Below are positions 7,582 to 13,815 of a DNA stretch of 19,255 nt, in pieces. Below the pieces are notes generated by a model. The model did no database searches. It saw only the letters and a list, made by a program, of their open reading frames with translations, and was not told the origin of the DNA. Position numbers and translations under genes: made by a program. Position 1 is the first letter of the stretch. Each line of letters opens with the position of its first letter. The stretch is from Minisyncoccota bacterium. GTDB taxonomy: Bacteria; Patescibacteriota; Minisyncoccia; Minisyncoccales; PEYH01. The DNA lies in assembly GCA_028713795.1 (NCBI GenBank), contig JAQTNP010000008.1, forward strand, positions 1-19,255, written 5' to 3'.

Positions 7582-8017
7582 AGATTTCCTGCAGAATAGA
7601 ATTAAGAGCAATCTTCCTGATGTAAAAGCGGGAGATACTGTCAGGGTCCATGAAAGGATTAAGGAAGGCAAAAAAGAAAGAGTCCAGGTCTTTGAAGGAT
7701 TAGTTTTGGCTAGAAAAAGAGGTTCTGAGGCCGGAGCAACTATCACAGTAAGAAAGGTAGTAGATAATGTAGGAGTTGAAAAAACTTTTCCTCTGCATTC
7801 TCCAACTATTGAAAAAATAGAAATTAAATCCAGATCAAAGGTAAGGAGAGCTAAACTATATTTCTTAAGAGAAGCTAAAGGAAAAAGAGCCAAGCTTAAA
7901 AGAGAAGAGTTGAGAGCTTCGATCGGAGAAGTGAAAGAAGAAGAACCAGTAGCAGAAGAAATAACTCCTGAAGTGACAGAAGAGCCAGCAACTCAAGAAA
8001 CTGCAGAAGAGAAGTAA
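7568..8017 (+). CDS. rplS: 50S ribosomal protein L19
   Basis: 149-aa large-subunit protein at the 30S-50S interface. Residues 1-115 match L19 throughout: PDVKAGDTVRVHERIKEGKK, RVQVFEGLVLARKR, GATITVRKV and EKTFPLHSPTIEKIEI, then SRSKVRRAKLYFLRE. L19 is usually about 115 aa; here a Glu/Thr/Pro-rich acidic tail of roughly 35 residues is added (EEEPVAEEITPEVTEEPATQ). Such low-complexity tails on ribosomal proteins are common in CPR. The ATG lies inside the end of the pseudouridine synthase gene, implying coupled translation, and the stop is 2 nt before tRNA-Leu. Confidence 0.96.
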   Translation: MKTIKDFLQNRIKSNLPDVKAGDTVRVHERIKEGKKERVQVFEGLVLARKRGSEAGATITVRKVVDNVGVEKTFPLHSPTIEKIEIKSRSKVRRAKLYFLREAKGKRAKLKREELRASIGEVKEEEPVAEEITPEVTEEPATQETAEEK

Positions 8018-8019
8018 AA

Positions 8020-8102
8020 GCCGGGGTGGCGGAATTGGCATACGCGGCAGCTTGAGGAGCTGTGCCCTTACGGGCGTGCAGGTTCAAATCCTGTCCTCGG
8101 CA
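8020..8102 (+). tRNA. tRNA-Leu (anticodon GAG)
   Basis: Class II tRNA with a long variable arm (GCCCTTACGGGC). Acceptor GCCGGGG/CCTCGGC, anticodon stem GCAGC/GCTGT with loop TTGAGGA, T loop TTCAAAT, discriminator A, no encoded CCA. It starts 2 nt after the rplS stop, ending a mixed mRNA/tRNA operon. Confidence 0.95.
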
Positions 8103-8107
8103 CTTCT

Positions 8108-8145
8108 AAATCTAAAACCCGCTAAGAACAGCGGGTTTTAGATTT
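8108..8145. terminator. Long bidirectional terminator hairpin A
   Basis: A perfect 16-bp stem, AAATCTAAAACCCGCT with its complement, and a 6-nt AAGAAC loop. It ends the rluA-type/rplS/tRNA-Leu transcript and, read on the minus strand, the convergent gene that stops at 8170. It is nearly identical to hairpin B at 8828-8864. Confidence 0.85.
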
Positions 8146-8169
8146 CTATTCGTATTTAATATTCTGTGT

Positions 8170-8760
8170 TTATTCAACCACTACTCCTGGATTTTCCTCG
8201 TTTTGTAAGGGAACCGTAATTCCTCCGGCATCATCTGGTTCTGTGCTCTTATTTACAAGTTTTACAACTCCTAAATTACCGCATACTGGATACAAACCAT
8301 AATCATAATTCTTGAGATACATCTTTATTTTTTCTCCTTTTGTAAAATCTGGGTAGTCTTCCGCAATCATTCCTCCTGATTTGCCAACAACTATATTTAT
8401 ACCCAAAGATTGGTCTTCAATGCTTCCTTTCACAATATTGTCAATTTTTATTGACGTTACTAAAAAACTCTCTACAGAATCTACTATTTCTGGTTTTTTA
8501 TATCCAGATGACTGCAGATCTGCTACATCTAATTTTTTTACCGTCAGGCTCAATACTTCTCCTTCAATAATTACATCTGATAAATCAGATTTGTAACTTT
8601 CGTCTGCACACCTAGCATCTATTATCCCCGAAGCTATCCCAGACATATTAATAGTTGTCCCTTCAAGTTTTTCCCCTTCTTTTGGCAAAACTAACAATAA
8701 GGCGATAATCACCGCTACAATGGCGACGGCGAACAAGCTAATAATTAGTATTTTTTTCAT
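8170..8760 (-). CDS. Membrane-anchored extracytoplasmic protein, unknown function
   Basis: 196-aa protein. Residues 1-3 are MKK, 4-26 form a long hydrophobic helix (ILIISLFAVAIVAVIIALLL), and the rest is polar. There is no lipobox Cys, so an uncleaved N-terminal anchor is likely, with the C-terminal 165 residues outside. These residues alternate short strands (VIIEGEVLSLTVKKLDVADL, SIKIDNIVKGSI, GEKIKMYLKNYDYGLYPVCG) and look like a beta-sandwich. I cannot assign a family. It is flanked by near-identical long hairpins and has its own promoter, so it is monocistronic. Confidence 0.75.
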   Translation of the reverse strand: MKKILIISLFAVAIVAVIIALLLVLPKEGEKLEGTTINMSGIASGIIDARCADESYKSDLSDVIIEGEVLSLTVKKLDVADLQSSGYKKPEIVDSVESFLVTSIKIDNIVKGSIEDQSLGINIVVGKSGGMIAEDYPDFTKGEKIKMYLKNYDYGLYPVCGNLGVVKLVNKSTEPDDAGGITVPLQNEENPGVVVE

Positions 8761-8800
8761 AAAATTACTTTTTAATTATTAAGATTTGCAATATAGGGTT

Positions 8801-8828
8801 ATTATATCATCTCTCTCTTCCCTATGCA
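8801..8828 (-). promoter_or_regulatory. Promoter of the anchored protein gene
   Basis: TTGCAT (8823-8828), a 16-nt spacer and TATAAT (8801-8806). The -35 touches the edge of hairpin B. The leader is about 34 nt, AT-rich, without a Shine-Dalgarno. Confidence 0.6.
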
Positions 8829-8864
8829 ATCTAAAACCCGCTTAAGAACAGCGGGTTTTAGATT
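8828..8864. terminator. Long bidirectional terminator hairpin B
   Basis: A 15-bp stem, AATCTAAAACCCGCT with its complement, and a 7-nt TAAGAAC loop. It lies just past the stop of the 3D-domain gene. It repeats hairpin A almost exactly, including the TTTCTAT that follows. Confidence 0.85.
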
Positions 8865-8874
8865 TCTATCGTAT

Positions 8875-9384
8875 TCAGTTTAATATTTCTATTTGTGTAA
8901 TGTGTGCGCCAAACTCCTTAGCTTCCTGATAGGTTTCAAACCACACATCAATATGGTATCCCTTTGAAGGAGCCATTCTATCTTCTACTTCGAATACTTT
9001 ATCCCCGAACAATTCTGGTATTTTTACTCTTGTTCTAAATGGGAGAAAGTTAGCGGCGATAATACCATCTCTTACTGTAGTTCCTAAAGCAGTAATAAAT
9101 GGTGTATCGTCTGTCTGGGATACGGTAGAAGAATAGGCGGTTGCAATCACGTAGATTGTCTTATTATCGCTAAAAAAATGGCTGTTGTTAGAGATAAAGC
9201 TATTGTCTTGGACCATAATGATAGATCCAGGCAAATTATTACCTCCTGGCAAAGAATCTTCAAGGGCATATGCTGTTAAGGAAGCTTCCTGATCAGCATT
9301 TGCCTGATTTATGGCTGGTAAAACAATCCAACCGAGGGCTAAAATTCCTGCCAAAACGACCGTTGTTTTTGTTAGAGTACTCAT
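8875..9384 (-). CDS. Secreted 3D-domain protein (double-psi beta-barrel, putative peptidoglycan-active)
   Basis: About 169 aa from the ATG at 9384. An N-terminal signal sequence (TLTKTTVVLAGILALGWIV, then Ala-rich to ...NQANA) suggests export. The C-terminal 90 residues match the 3D domain, named for three aspartates: TVRDGIIAAN, VFEVEDRMAP and YHIDVWF, preceded by YVIATAYSS. Related domains occur in lytic-transglycosylase-like and resuscitation-factor-like proteins, so a cell-wall role is likely but unproven. An alternative ATG at 9402 adds six residues (MREVYV) but sits in the loop of the leader hairpin and lengthens the signal peptide with a charged stretch, so I prefer 9384. Confidence 0.8.
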   Translation of the reverse strand: MSTLTKTTVVLAGILALGWIVLPAINQANADQEASLTAYALEDSLPGGNNLPGSIIMVQDNSFISNNSHFFSDNKTIYVIATAYSSTVSQTDDTPFITALGTTVRDGIIAANFLPFRTRVKIPELFGDKVFEVEDRMAPSKGYHIDVWFETYQEAKEFGAHITQIEILN

Positions 9385-9391
9385 AACATAA

Positions 9392-9413
9392 ACTTCCCGC
9401 ATAAATGGGAAGT
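9392..9413 (-). other. 5'-terminal stem-loop of 3D-protein mRNA
   Basis: A 7-bp stem, ACTTCCC with GGGAAGT, has an 8-nt loop. Its first base is the predicted +1 (9413). The loop contains the upstream alternative ATG. Confidence 0.45.
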
Positions 9414-9419
9414 ACTACT

Positions 9420-9448
9420 ATTATATCCCGAGCAAGAAATAAAGTCAA
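9420..9448 (-). promoter_or_regulatory. Strong promoter of 3D-domain gene
   Basis: TTGACT (9443-9448), a 17-nt spacer and a perfect TATAAT (9420-9425). The best sigma-70 match in the window. Confidence 0.75.
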
Positions 9449-9473
9449 GGGTTTTAAGGGAAATTAGGGGGTT

Positions 9474-9510
9474 TAAAAAAGAGTACGGGGGGAGCTTACG
9501 CTTACCCCCC
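9474..9510 (-). terminator. Terminator of GC-rich NUDIX gene
   Basis: A GGGGGG/CCCCCC stem (9505-9510 with 9487-9492), an inner AGC/GCT stem capped by a GTAA tetraloop, then GTACTCTTTTTT on the minus strand. The tail GTACTCTTTTT also occurs in the hairpin at 15237-15270. Confidence 0.8.
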
Positions 9511-9569
9511 AAGATGTGTTCATGACACCTCCTGCCCAAACTGCGAACAGTTGAGCTCAAAGATCAACT

Positions 9570-10037
9570 TCACTTGGCCCAAGGCACCCTGATCTCGTGA
9601 AGAATCCAGAGTGGATGTCTTTCTCCGCTCAACCAGGCCATCAGGTTGTGAGCCTGATACTCTGGACGGTATAAACCGCCACTGGTGAGTAGGTACTCCA
9701 CGAAACCCCTGCTTTTCCATTCGATTCGAAGGTTCTCTCTGTCCTTAGCGACGAACTTTGAACCCTGACGAACAAACGCTCGGATTCCGAAGCAGATCGA
9801 AGCTCCGTCCTCCCGGGGAACAAAGAACGTCCCAAGGAATGCATAAGGGCTAATCTGCGTCCCCATTTCTTCGAGAGCTTCCCTCGCAGCGGCTTCTATT
9901 GGAGATTCTCCGCGAAGAATGTGACCCGCCGGGACTCCCCATTCCTTAGTGTCTCTTTTCTGCCCCATAAGAAGCTGCTCGTCTTCTTCCACGAAAACAG
10001 CTACCGTGAGGCTCGCATTCAACCTATCGGAAGGCAC
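9570..10037 (-). CDS. NUDIX hydrolase (GC-rich mini-gene 2)
   Basis: 155-aa NUDIX hydrolase, an enzyme class that cleaves nucleoside-diphosphate-linked substrates using divalent metal. The NUDIX box is complete: G-x5-E-x7-RE-x2-EE-x-G, read as GHILRGESPIEAAAREALEE followed by MG (about residues 40-61). The substrate cannot be told. I chose GTG at 10037 because AGGAGG (10047-10052) lies 9 nt upstream; the TTG at 10043 is only 3 nt from it. Composition is GC-rich with G/C-ending codons, unlike the AT-rich neighbours. It is a solitary unit with its own promoter and terminator. Between its stop and the terminator, another AGGAGG precedes an ATG opening a 16-codon frame (9473-9523) that runs through the hairpin; probably chance. 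Confidence 0.9.
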   Translation of the reverse strand: MPSDRLNASLTVAVFVEEDEQLLMGQKRDTKEWGVPAGHILRGESPIEAAAREALEEMGTQISPYAFLGTFFVPREDGASICFGIRAFVRQGSKFVAKDRENLRIEWKSRGFVEYLLTSGGLYRPEYQAHNLMAWLSGERHPLWILHEIRVPWAK

Positions 10038-10076
10038 TGGCAAACACCTCCTATCTTTTTTTGGATGACTAATATA

Positions 10077-10104
10077 TTTCTACCACTCTAATCATATATG
10101 TCAA
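10077..10104 (-). promoter_or_regulatory. Promoter of NUDIX mini-gene
   Basis: TTGACA (10099-10104), a 16-nt spacer and TAGAAA (10077-10082). Same hexamer pattern as mini-genes 1 and 4. Confidence 0.55.
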
Positions 10105-10129
10105 ATCAAAAACACTCATCTCTAAGTGT
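10105..10129 (-). terminator. Weak terminator after tRNA-Gly
   Basis: ACACT/AGTGT stem (10125-10129 with 10112-10116) with an 8-nt loop, then TTTTTG on the minus strand, 9 nt past the end of tRNA-Gly. It probably ends the infB-to-tRNA transcript. Confidence 0.45.
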
Positions 10130-10137
10130 CTTTTCTG

Positions 10138-10209
10138 AGCGGGTGAGCAGAATCGAACTGCCATTATTGCCTTGGCAAGGCAACGTAATAACCATTATAC
10201 TACACCCGC
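10138..10209 (-). tRNA. tRNA-Gly (anticodon GCC)
   Basis: Acceptor GCGGGTG/CACCCGC, anticodon loop TTGCCAA in a TTGCC/GGCAA stem, T loop TTCGATT, discriminator T, no encoded CCA. Last of five tRNAs downstream of rbfA. Confidence 0.93.
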
Positions 10210-10214
10210 GCATG

Positions 10215-10286
10215 TGCTGCAGGCCAGGATCGGACTGGCGACCTCTTCTTTTTCAGAGAAGCGCTCTACCACTGAGCTACTGCAGC
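10215..10286 (-). tRNA. tRNA-Phe (anticodon GAA), C55 variant
   Basis: Acceptor GCTGCAG/CTGCAGC, D arm GCTC/GAGC, anticodon stem CTTCT/AGAAG with loop CTGAAAA, T stem GCCAG/CTGGC, discriminator A. The T loop reads TCCGATC: the base at position 55, almost always U (pseudouridine), is C. No encoded CCA. Confidence 0.92.
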
Positions 10287-10292
10287 ATGGTG

Positions 10293-10366
10293 TGGGCACG
10301 CCCAGACTCGAACTGGGGACCTCTTGCGTGTCGTGCAAGCGCTCTAACCAACTGAGCTACGCGCCC
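10293..10366 (-). tRNA. tRNA-Val (anticodon GAC), C33 variant
   Basis: Acceptor GGGCGCG/CGTGCCC (one G-U), D arm GCTC/GAGC, anticodon stem CTTGC/GCAAG with loop ACGACAC, T arm CCCAG/CTGGG with loop TTCGAGT. The anticodon by position is GAC. Base 33, normally U in all elongator tRNAs, is C. The gene is followed by CACCA, so CCA is not directly encoded after A73. Confidence 0.85.
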
Positions 10367-10369
10367 AAG

Positions 10370-10452
10370 TGCCGAAGGAGGGAGTCGAACCCTCATGAGC
10401 AAAAGCTCGCAACATTTTAAGTGTTGTGCGTCTGCCATTCCGCCACTTCGGC
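10370..10452 (-). tRNA. tRNA-Leu (anticodon UAA)
   Basis: Class II tRNA with a GAGC-TTTT-GCTC variable arm. Acceptor GCCGAAG/CTTCGGC, anticodon stem CAACA/TGTTG with loop CTTAAAA, T loop TTCGACT, discriminator A. Confidence 0.95.
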
Positions 10453-10480
10453 TTCATATATTGTCAAATAGCTTTTAATG

Positions 10481-10552
10481 AGGCCAGGGCGGGAATTGCA
10501 CCCGCGTGTAACGGTTTTGCAGACCGTCGCCTTGCTACTTGGCTACCTGGCC
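10481..10552 (-). tRNA. tRNA-Cys (anticodon GCA), G55 variant
   Basis: Acceptor GGCCAGG/CCTGGCC, anticodon stem ACGGT/ACCGT with loop CTGCAAA, T stem GCGGG/CCCGC, discriminator T. The T loop is TGCAATT, with G at position 55 where U is expected. Its nucleotides 8-10 (TAG) are the stop codon of rbfA, so the two genes overlap by 10 nt. Confidence 0.92.
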
Positions 10553-10884
10553 TTATTTATCCCTTTTAAAAGTTCGTCTATATGGGCAGCTTCTTTAAAA
10601 GATGTATCTTTACAGAAATTGAGCCTAGGAACTTTCCTTATCTCCATTATCTTATTTATCTCTTTCTGGATGGCATAGCATTTCTTTTTTAGATCTAGCA
10701 TAATTTGTTCTGAAAAACTCTCTGGCAAAACACTAACATAGATTTTGGCCCCAGACAAGTCAGGAGCAGTATCTACTCTGCTTACAGTAATTAATATATT
10801 CTTGCCAAAATCAACATGCTCCAATATTATTTGGCCAAGCTCTCTTTTTAAAACTTCATTGATTTTTTCTATTCTCCGACTCAT
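10543..10884 (-). CDS. rbfA: Ribosome-binding factor A
   Basis: 113-aa 30S maturation and cold-adaptation factor. It shows the typical start MSRRIEKINEVLKRELGQII, the central ITVSRVDTAPDLSGAKIYVS (family: 'T.V.vs.Dl..A.vyvs') and the C-terminal RKVPRLNFCKDTS (family: 'R..P.l.F..D.S'), then a helix EAAHIDELL. Length is normal. The ATG abuts the stop of the 52-aa membrane protein gene (TAGATG), so translation is probably coupled. The C-terminal codons and TAG stop lie in the first 10 nt of tRNA-Cys, so RNase P cleavage of the tRNA 5' end would cut off the end of the rbfA message. Confidence 0.9.
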   Translation of the reverse strand: MSRRIEKINEVLKRELGQIILEHVDFGKNILITVSRVDTAPDLSGAKIYVSVLPESFSEQIMLDLKKKCYAIQKEINKIMEIRKVPRLNFCKDTSFKEAAHIDELLKGINKAR

Positions 10885-11043
10885 CTATTTAGTCAGAAGA
10901 GAGAAACCAACCCAAACCATTGCAAAGATGATAAACAGCGCAAATCCAATGAGCCAAAATTTGAGGCAGCTTCCCCAAGTTAAAGATATCTTATTAATAT
11001 CTTGAGGTTTGGTTTTTTTGGATACTATTTTCTTTTTTCTCAT
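10885..11043 (-). CDS. Small single-pass membrane protein between infB and rbfA
   Basis: 52-aa frame that I translated by hand: MRKKKIVSKKTKPQDINKIS, then LTWGSCLKFWLIGFALFIIF and AMVWVGFSLLTK. The N-terminal 20 residues are basic and polar; one hydrophobic helix fills about residues 28-48. Function unknown. Support comes from its tight fit: it fills the gap between infB and rbfA in the same orientation, its stop abuts the rbfA ATG, and it follows infB by 31 nt. No Shine-Dalgarno. Confidence 0.65.
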   Translation of the reverse strand: MRKKKIVSKKTKPQDINKISLTWGSCLKFWLIGFALFIIFAMVWVGFSLLTK

Positions 11044-11074
11044 ATATATTAATTCTAGCTTATTTTAAAAAAAA

Positions 11075-12550
11075 TTACATATCCATTTTCCTTTTTTCTT
11101 CCACAAAGGCAATTAAGACATCTCCTTCCTTAATTTTTGCGCTTCCTTCATACAATATTCCTATCTCTTCTCCGGCTTTTGCTTTCTCTATTTCCCTTTT
11201 ATCTTTCTGCAAGCTCAAAATTTTTCCAGAGCCAGTTTTCTTTTCTTCTCTTAAAATATCTATTTTTACTTTAGGAAGAAATTCTCCGTCAATTACTCTT
11301 CCTCCGATAATTTGTCTGGTAGGATCTGTTTTAAATACTAATAGAACCTTTAATTTACCAATATCTCTTCGTACTGTTTCCGATTCTATAATCTCTTTAA
11401 TCAACTCTTTTGTTTTTTCTAAAAGATTGTAAATAATATCAAACTCATATACTTCTACTTGCTTTTGATCTGCAAGTTTCTTGGCCTGAGGATTAATTCC
11501 TGATTTGAAGCCAAAAATTCTAGCTTTGCCGGCAGAAGCCATCTGTATATCATCCTCATTTATCTCTCCCACATTCTTTTTAATTATTACTGGCCTTATC
11601 TCAGATTTAGATAATGGCTGCAGAATCATTTCTATTGCTTCCAAAGATCCTGAAACATCTGCCTTTATTATCAAATTAAGTATTTTTCCATCTATTTCTA
11701 GATTATTCTGCTTCTGGGGCTCTCCTTTTTTAATATTTTCTTTTGCCTCATCCATTGCCTGGCATATTTTGAATTCCTCCCCCACGCCTGGAACTGCTTC
11801 AAAGCCCATGACTATTGCCGGCTGAGAGGGAATGGCTTGCTCTATCTTTTTCCCTGAGAAATCTTCCATTGATCTAATTCTGCCGCAGGTAGAATTAGTA
11901 GAAACAATATCTGATATTTTTAATATCCCTTCCTGGATTAAAAGGGTGGCAATTGGCCCTTTTTTAGAATCAAGATATGCCTCTATTATCACTCCTTTGG
12001 CAGTTACAGCAGTATTTTCTTTTAAATCTTCTACATCTGCTGTTAAAAGAATTATTTCTAACAAATCGCTTATTCCTTTCTTTGTTTTGGCTGAAGTTTC
12101 AACACAGGGAATTTTTCCTCCATATTCTTCCAGCAAAATATTATTCTTCATTAGTTCGTTTTTTATCATTACAGGATTAGCTCCCGGCTTATCCATTTTG
12201 TTAATAGCGACAATCATTGGCAATTGGGTTAATTGAATGCAATTGATTGCCTCTATTGTCTGCGGCTTAATCCCTTCATCAGCCGCCACTACTAGAATGG
12301 CGATATCTGCTATCTTTGCGCCTCTTGAACGGAGAGCACAAAATGCCTCATGCCCCGGAGTATCGATAAAGGTAATAGGTTTGCCTTCGTGCTCTACTTC
12401 ATATGCTCCGATATGCTGGGTAATTCCTCCTGATTCTTGAGCAGTAATATGAAAATCCTTTATTGCTTCCAATAGAGAAGACTTGCCATGATCTATATGG
12501 CCCATGATAACTACTACCGGCGCCCTATTTTTAATATCTGTTTTAGTCAT
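11075..12550 (-). CDS. infB: Translation initiation factor IF-2 (short form)
   Basis: 491-aa GTPase that brings initiator tRNA to the small subunit and promotes subunit joining. G motifs are complete: G1 GHIDHGKS (17-24), G3 DTPGH (63-67), G4 NKMD (117-120) and a G5-like ETSAKTK near 150. Domains II ([19 protein letters not shown]), III and IV follow, with the final [19 protein letters not shown] block ([20 protein letters not shown]). The long N-terminal region of E. coli IF2 is missing, so this is a minimal form, common in CPR. I chose the ATG at 12550; the open frame extends 15 codons upstream, but that part overlaps the 5' stem-loop and promoter -10. Confidence 0.96.
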   Translation of the reverse strand: MTKTDIKNRAPVVVIMGHIDHGKSSLLEAIKDFHITAQESGGITQHIGAYEVEHEGKPITFIDTPGHEAFCALRSRGAKIADIAILVVAADEGIKPQTIEAINCIQLTQLPMIVAINKMDKPGANPVMIKNELMKNNILLEEYGGKIPCVETSAKTKKGISDLLEIILLTADVEDLKENTAVTAKGVIIEAYLDSKKGPIATLLIQEGILKISDIVSTNSTCGRIRSMEDFSGKKIEQAIPSQPAIVMGFEAVPGVGEEFKICQAMDEAKENIKKGEPQKQNNLEIDGKILNLIIKADVSGSLEAIEMILQPLSKSEIRPVIIKKNVGEINEDDIQMASAGKARIFGFKSGINPQAKKLADQKQVEVYEFDIIYNLLEKTKELIKEIIESETVRRDIGKLKVLLVFKTDPTRQIIGGRVIDGEFLPKVKIDILREEKKTGSGKILSLQKDKREIEKAKAGEEIGILYEGSAKIKEGDVLIAFVEEKRKMDM

Positions 12551-12559
12551 TGAAACAAC

Positions 12560-12589
12560 AAGCCGTAGAAAACGGCTTTGTTCATTATA
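12560..12589 (-). promoter_or_regulatory. infB promoter -10 and 5'-terminal stem-loop
   Basis: A perfect TATAAT on the minus strand (12584-12589), with no clear -35, predicts +1 near 12577. A hairpin AGCCGT/ACGGCT (12572-12577 with 12561-12566, extended by one A-T pair) starts exactly there. The ATG follows 10 nt after the stem. There is no T-run after it, so it is unlikely to be a terminator. Confidence 0.45.
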
Positions 12590-12620
12590 CATCAATATTA
12601 ATATTTTAAAAGAGGTGGCC

Positions 12621-12649
12621 TTGTAAAAAGTGTTTTCTTTTTCTATGAT
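12621..12649 (+). promoter_or_regulatory. Promoter giving leaderless GNAT mRNA
   Basis: TTGTAA (12621-12626), a 17-nt spacer and TATGAT (12644-12649). Standard spacing puts +1 at 12656, the A of the GNAT start codon. Confidence 0.5.
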
Positions 12650-12655
12650 TCAATC

Positions 12656-12985
12656 ATGGACATCCAATTTAAAAATATAGATTCTAGGGGAATTAAGCTA
12701 TTTATTGAACAAGACGGAAAAGAAATAGCCAGAGCTTACCTATATCTCCTCCATAACGATCTACATAAAGAACCTTTTGGATACATGGAAGATGTTTTTG
12801 TAGATGAATCATTGAGGGGACAGGGAATTGGAACAGAAATAGTCAGAGCATTAATCCAAAAAGCTAGAGAGTCTGGCTGCTATAAATTAATCTGCACAAG
12901 CAGATATGATAATACAAAAGCCCATGAATTGTATTCAAGATTAGGGTTCAAAGATCATGGAAAAGAATTTAGGATAGATTTTTAG
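12656..12985 (+). CDS. GNAT-family N-acetyltransferase
   Basis: 109-aa acetyltransferase that would transfer acetyl from acetyl-CoA to an unknown amine. Motif A is clear: EDVFVDESLRGQGIGTEIVR (residues 44-63) with the RGQGIG acetyl-CoA pyrophosphate loop. Motif B follows: AHELYSRLGFKDHGKEF near the C-terminus, with the usual Tyr. Length is short but covers the core fold. The gene is monocistronic. It converges on the DedA gene, and the two stop codons overlap (TAG at 12983-12985 on plus, TAA at 12982-12984 on minus), leaving no room for a terminator between them. The predicted mRNA has no 5' leader. Confidence 0.92.
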   Translation: MDIQFKNIDSRGIKLFIEQDGKEIARAYLYLLHNDLHKEPFGYMEDVFVDESLRGQGIGTEIVRALIQKARESGCYKLICTSRYDNTKAHELYSRLGFKDHGKEFRIDF

Positions 12986-13677
12986 ATTTTTTTCTGTTTT
13001 GAAAAGTAGTTTTTCAATAGCAAGATTGCTATCCAGGCAAAGATAAATAGAACAACATATTCTATTCCCATGTATTTTATAGCGTTTTCGCCTAGAAATA
13101 CGGCTAAAACCGCCCAAACAATATTCCATACTATTACCCCTATAAAATTAAGGATAAAAAACTTAAAGAATGGAATTTTTAATGCTCCAGCAGCTGTAGC
13201 TATCAATGAAGCGAAATTAGGATTCCAATAACTGAATAATATTGTTCTGAGTTTTTTATTCTCTATCTTTTTCTTTGCATTATCTATTGAAGATTTAAGA
13301 CCGAATTTTACCATTAGTTTATGCCAACCATATCTTCCTATAGTATAGTCAATAAGATATGAAACAATTAAAGCAATAGAAATTACAGCTACAGTTTTGG
13401 CAATTATATCAATATTGGCGCTTGCTAAAACTATTCCAAAAAATATAATGGTCAGGCCTGGGAAATAGAAACCAATAAATAATAGTCCTTCTAATATCGC
13501 CCCTATTAACACAATCCATAATCCGTATTTAGCAAAAGCATCTCTTAACATCTCTAACAATGCTTCTTCTGACGGTAAATTACAGATTTTCCAAACCAAT
13601 ATCAATATTAAGTATACCGCTAGAAGTATAAGGGGAATGGATAATAGTTTTAGTATTTTCTTGTACTTAGGGTTCAT
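12982..13677 (-). CDS. DedA/SNARE-associated family membrane protein
   Basis: 231-aa polytopic inner-membrane protein. Family signs are an early helix (LLSIPLILLAVYLILILVWK), the re-entrant EGLLFIGFYFPGLTIIFFGI, helix VAVISIALIVSYLIDYTIGR with the typical 'D...Y.iGr' ending, then YWNPNFASLIATAAGALKIP, and two C-terminal helices. DedA proteins contribute to envelope integrity and lipid carrier transport, including undecaprenyl phosphate in some members; the specific role here is unknown. A -10-like TAGAAT (13687-13692) lies just upstream and would give a leader of only about 3 nt. Confidence 0.88.
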   Translation of the reverse strand: MNPKYKKILKLLSIPLILLAVYLILILVWKICNLPSEEALLEMLRDAFAKYGLWIVLIGAILEGLLFIGFYFPGLTIIFFGIVLASANIDIIAKTVAVISIALIVSYLIDYTIGRYGWHKLMVKFGLKSSIDNAKKKIENKKLRTILFSYWNPNFASLIATAAGALKIPFFKFFILNFIGVIVWNIVWAVLAVFLGENAIKYMGIEYVVLFIFAWIAILLLKNYFSKQKKI

Positions 13678-13686
13678 CTTCTATCC

Positions 13687-13720
13687 ATTCTATCAAAAAA
13701 TCGCTTTTGGGGCGATTTTT
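13687..13720 (-). terminator. Terminator after tRNA-Ser, fused to DedA -10
   Basis: A 9-bp stem, AAAAATCGC/GCGATTTTT (13696-13704 with 13712-13720), has T-runs on both sides and ends the tyrS/tRNA-Ser transcript. Three nucleotides past it on the minus strand is TAGAAT, with the hairpin 5' arm 17 nt upstream at the -35 position. Confidence 0.7.
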
Positions 13721-13723
13721 TTG

Positions 13724-13808
13724 CGGAGGGGGCGGGGCTCGAACCCACACGGGCAAAAGTGCCCACTGGTTTTCGAAACCAGCGCCTTACCATTCAGCAC
13801 ACCCCTCC
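13724..13808 (-). tRNA. tRNA-Ser (anticodon CGA)
   Basis: Class II tRNA with a GGGCA-CTTT-TGCCC variable arm. Acceptor GGAGGGG/CCCCTCC, anticodon stem CTGGT/ACCAG with loop TTCGAAA, T loop TTCGAGC, discriminator G as expected for serine. It starts 7 nt after the tyrS stop. No encoded CCA. Confidence 0.95.
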
Positions 13809-13815
13809 ATGCGCC

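Noticed and set aside
9473..9523. 16-codon ORF after the NUDIX gene with an AGGAGG upstream
   Set aside because: It reads through the terminator hairpin, has a 4-nt spacing and no recognisable product; probably chance, so noted only in the NUDIX entry.
10098..10678. Plus-strand ORFs across the tRNA cluster
   Set aside because: They are translations of tRNA genes and rbfA in reverse; the tRNA cloverleaves explain the region.
12551..12595. 15-residue N-terminal extension of IF2
   Set aside because: It covers the predicted -10, +1 and 5' hairpin; the methionine at 12550 fits the promoter.
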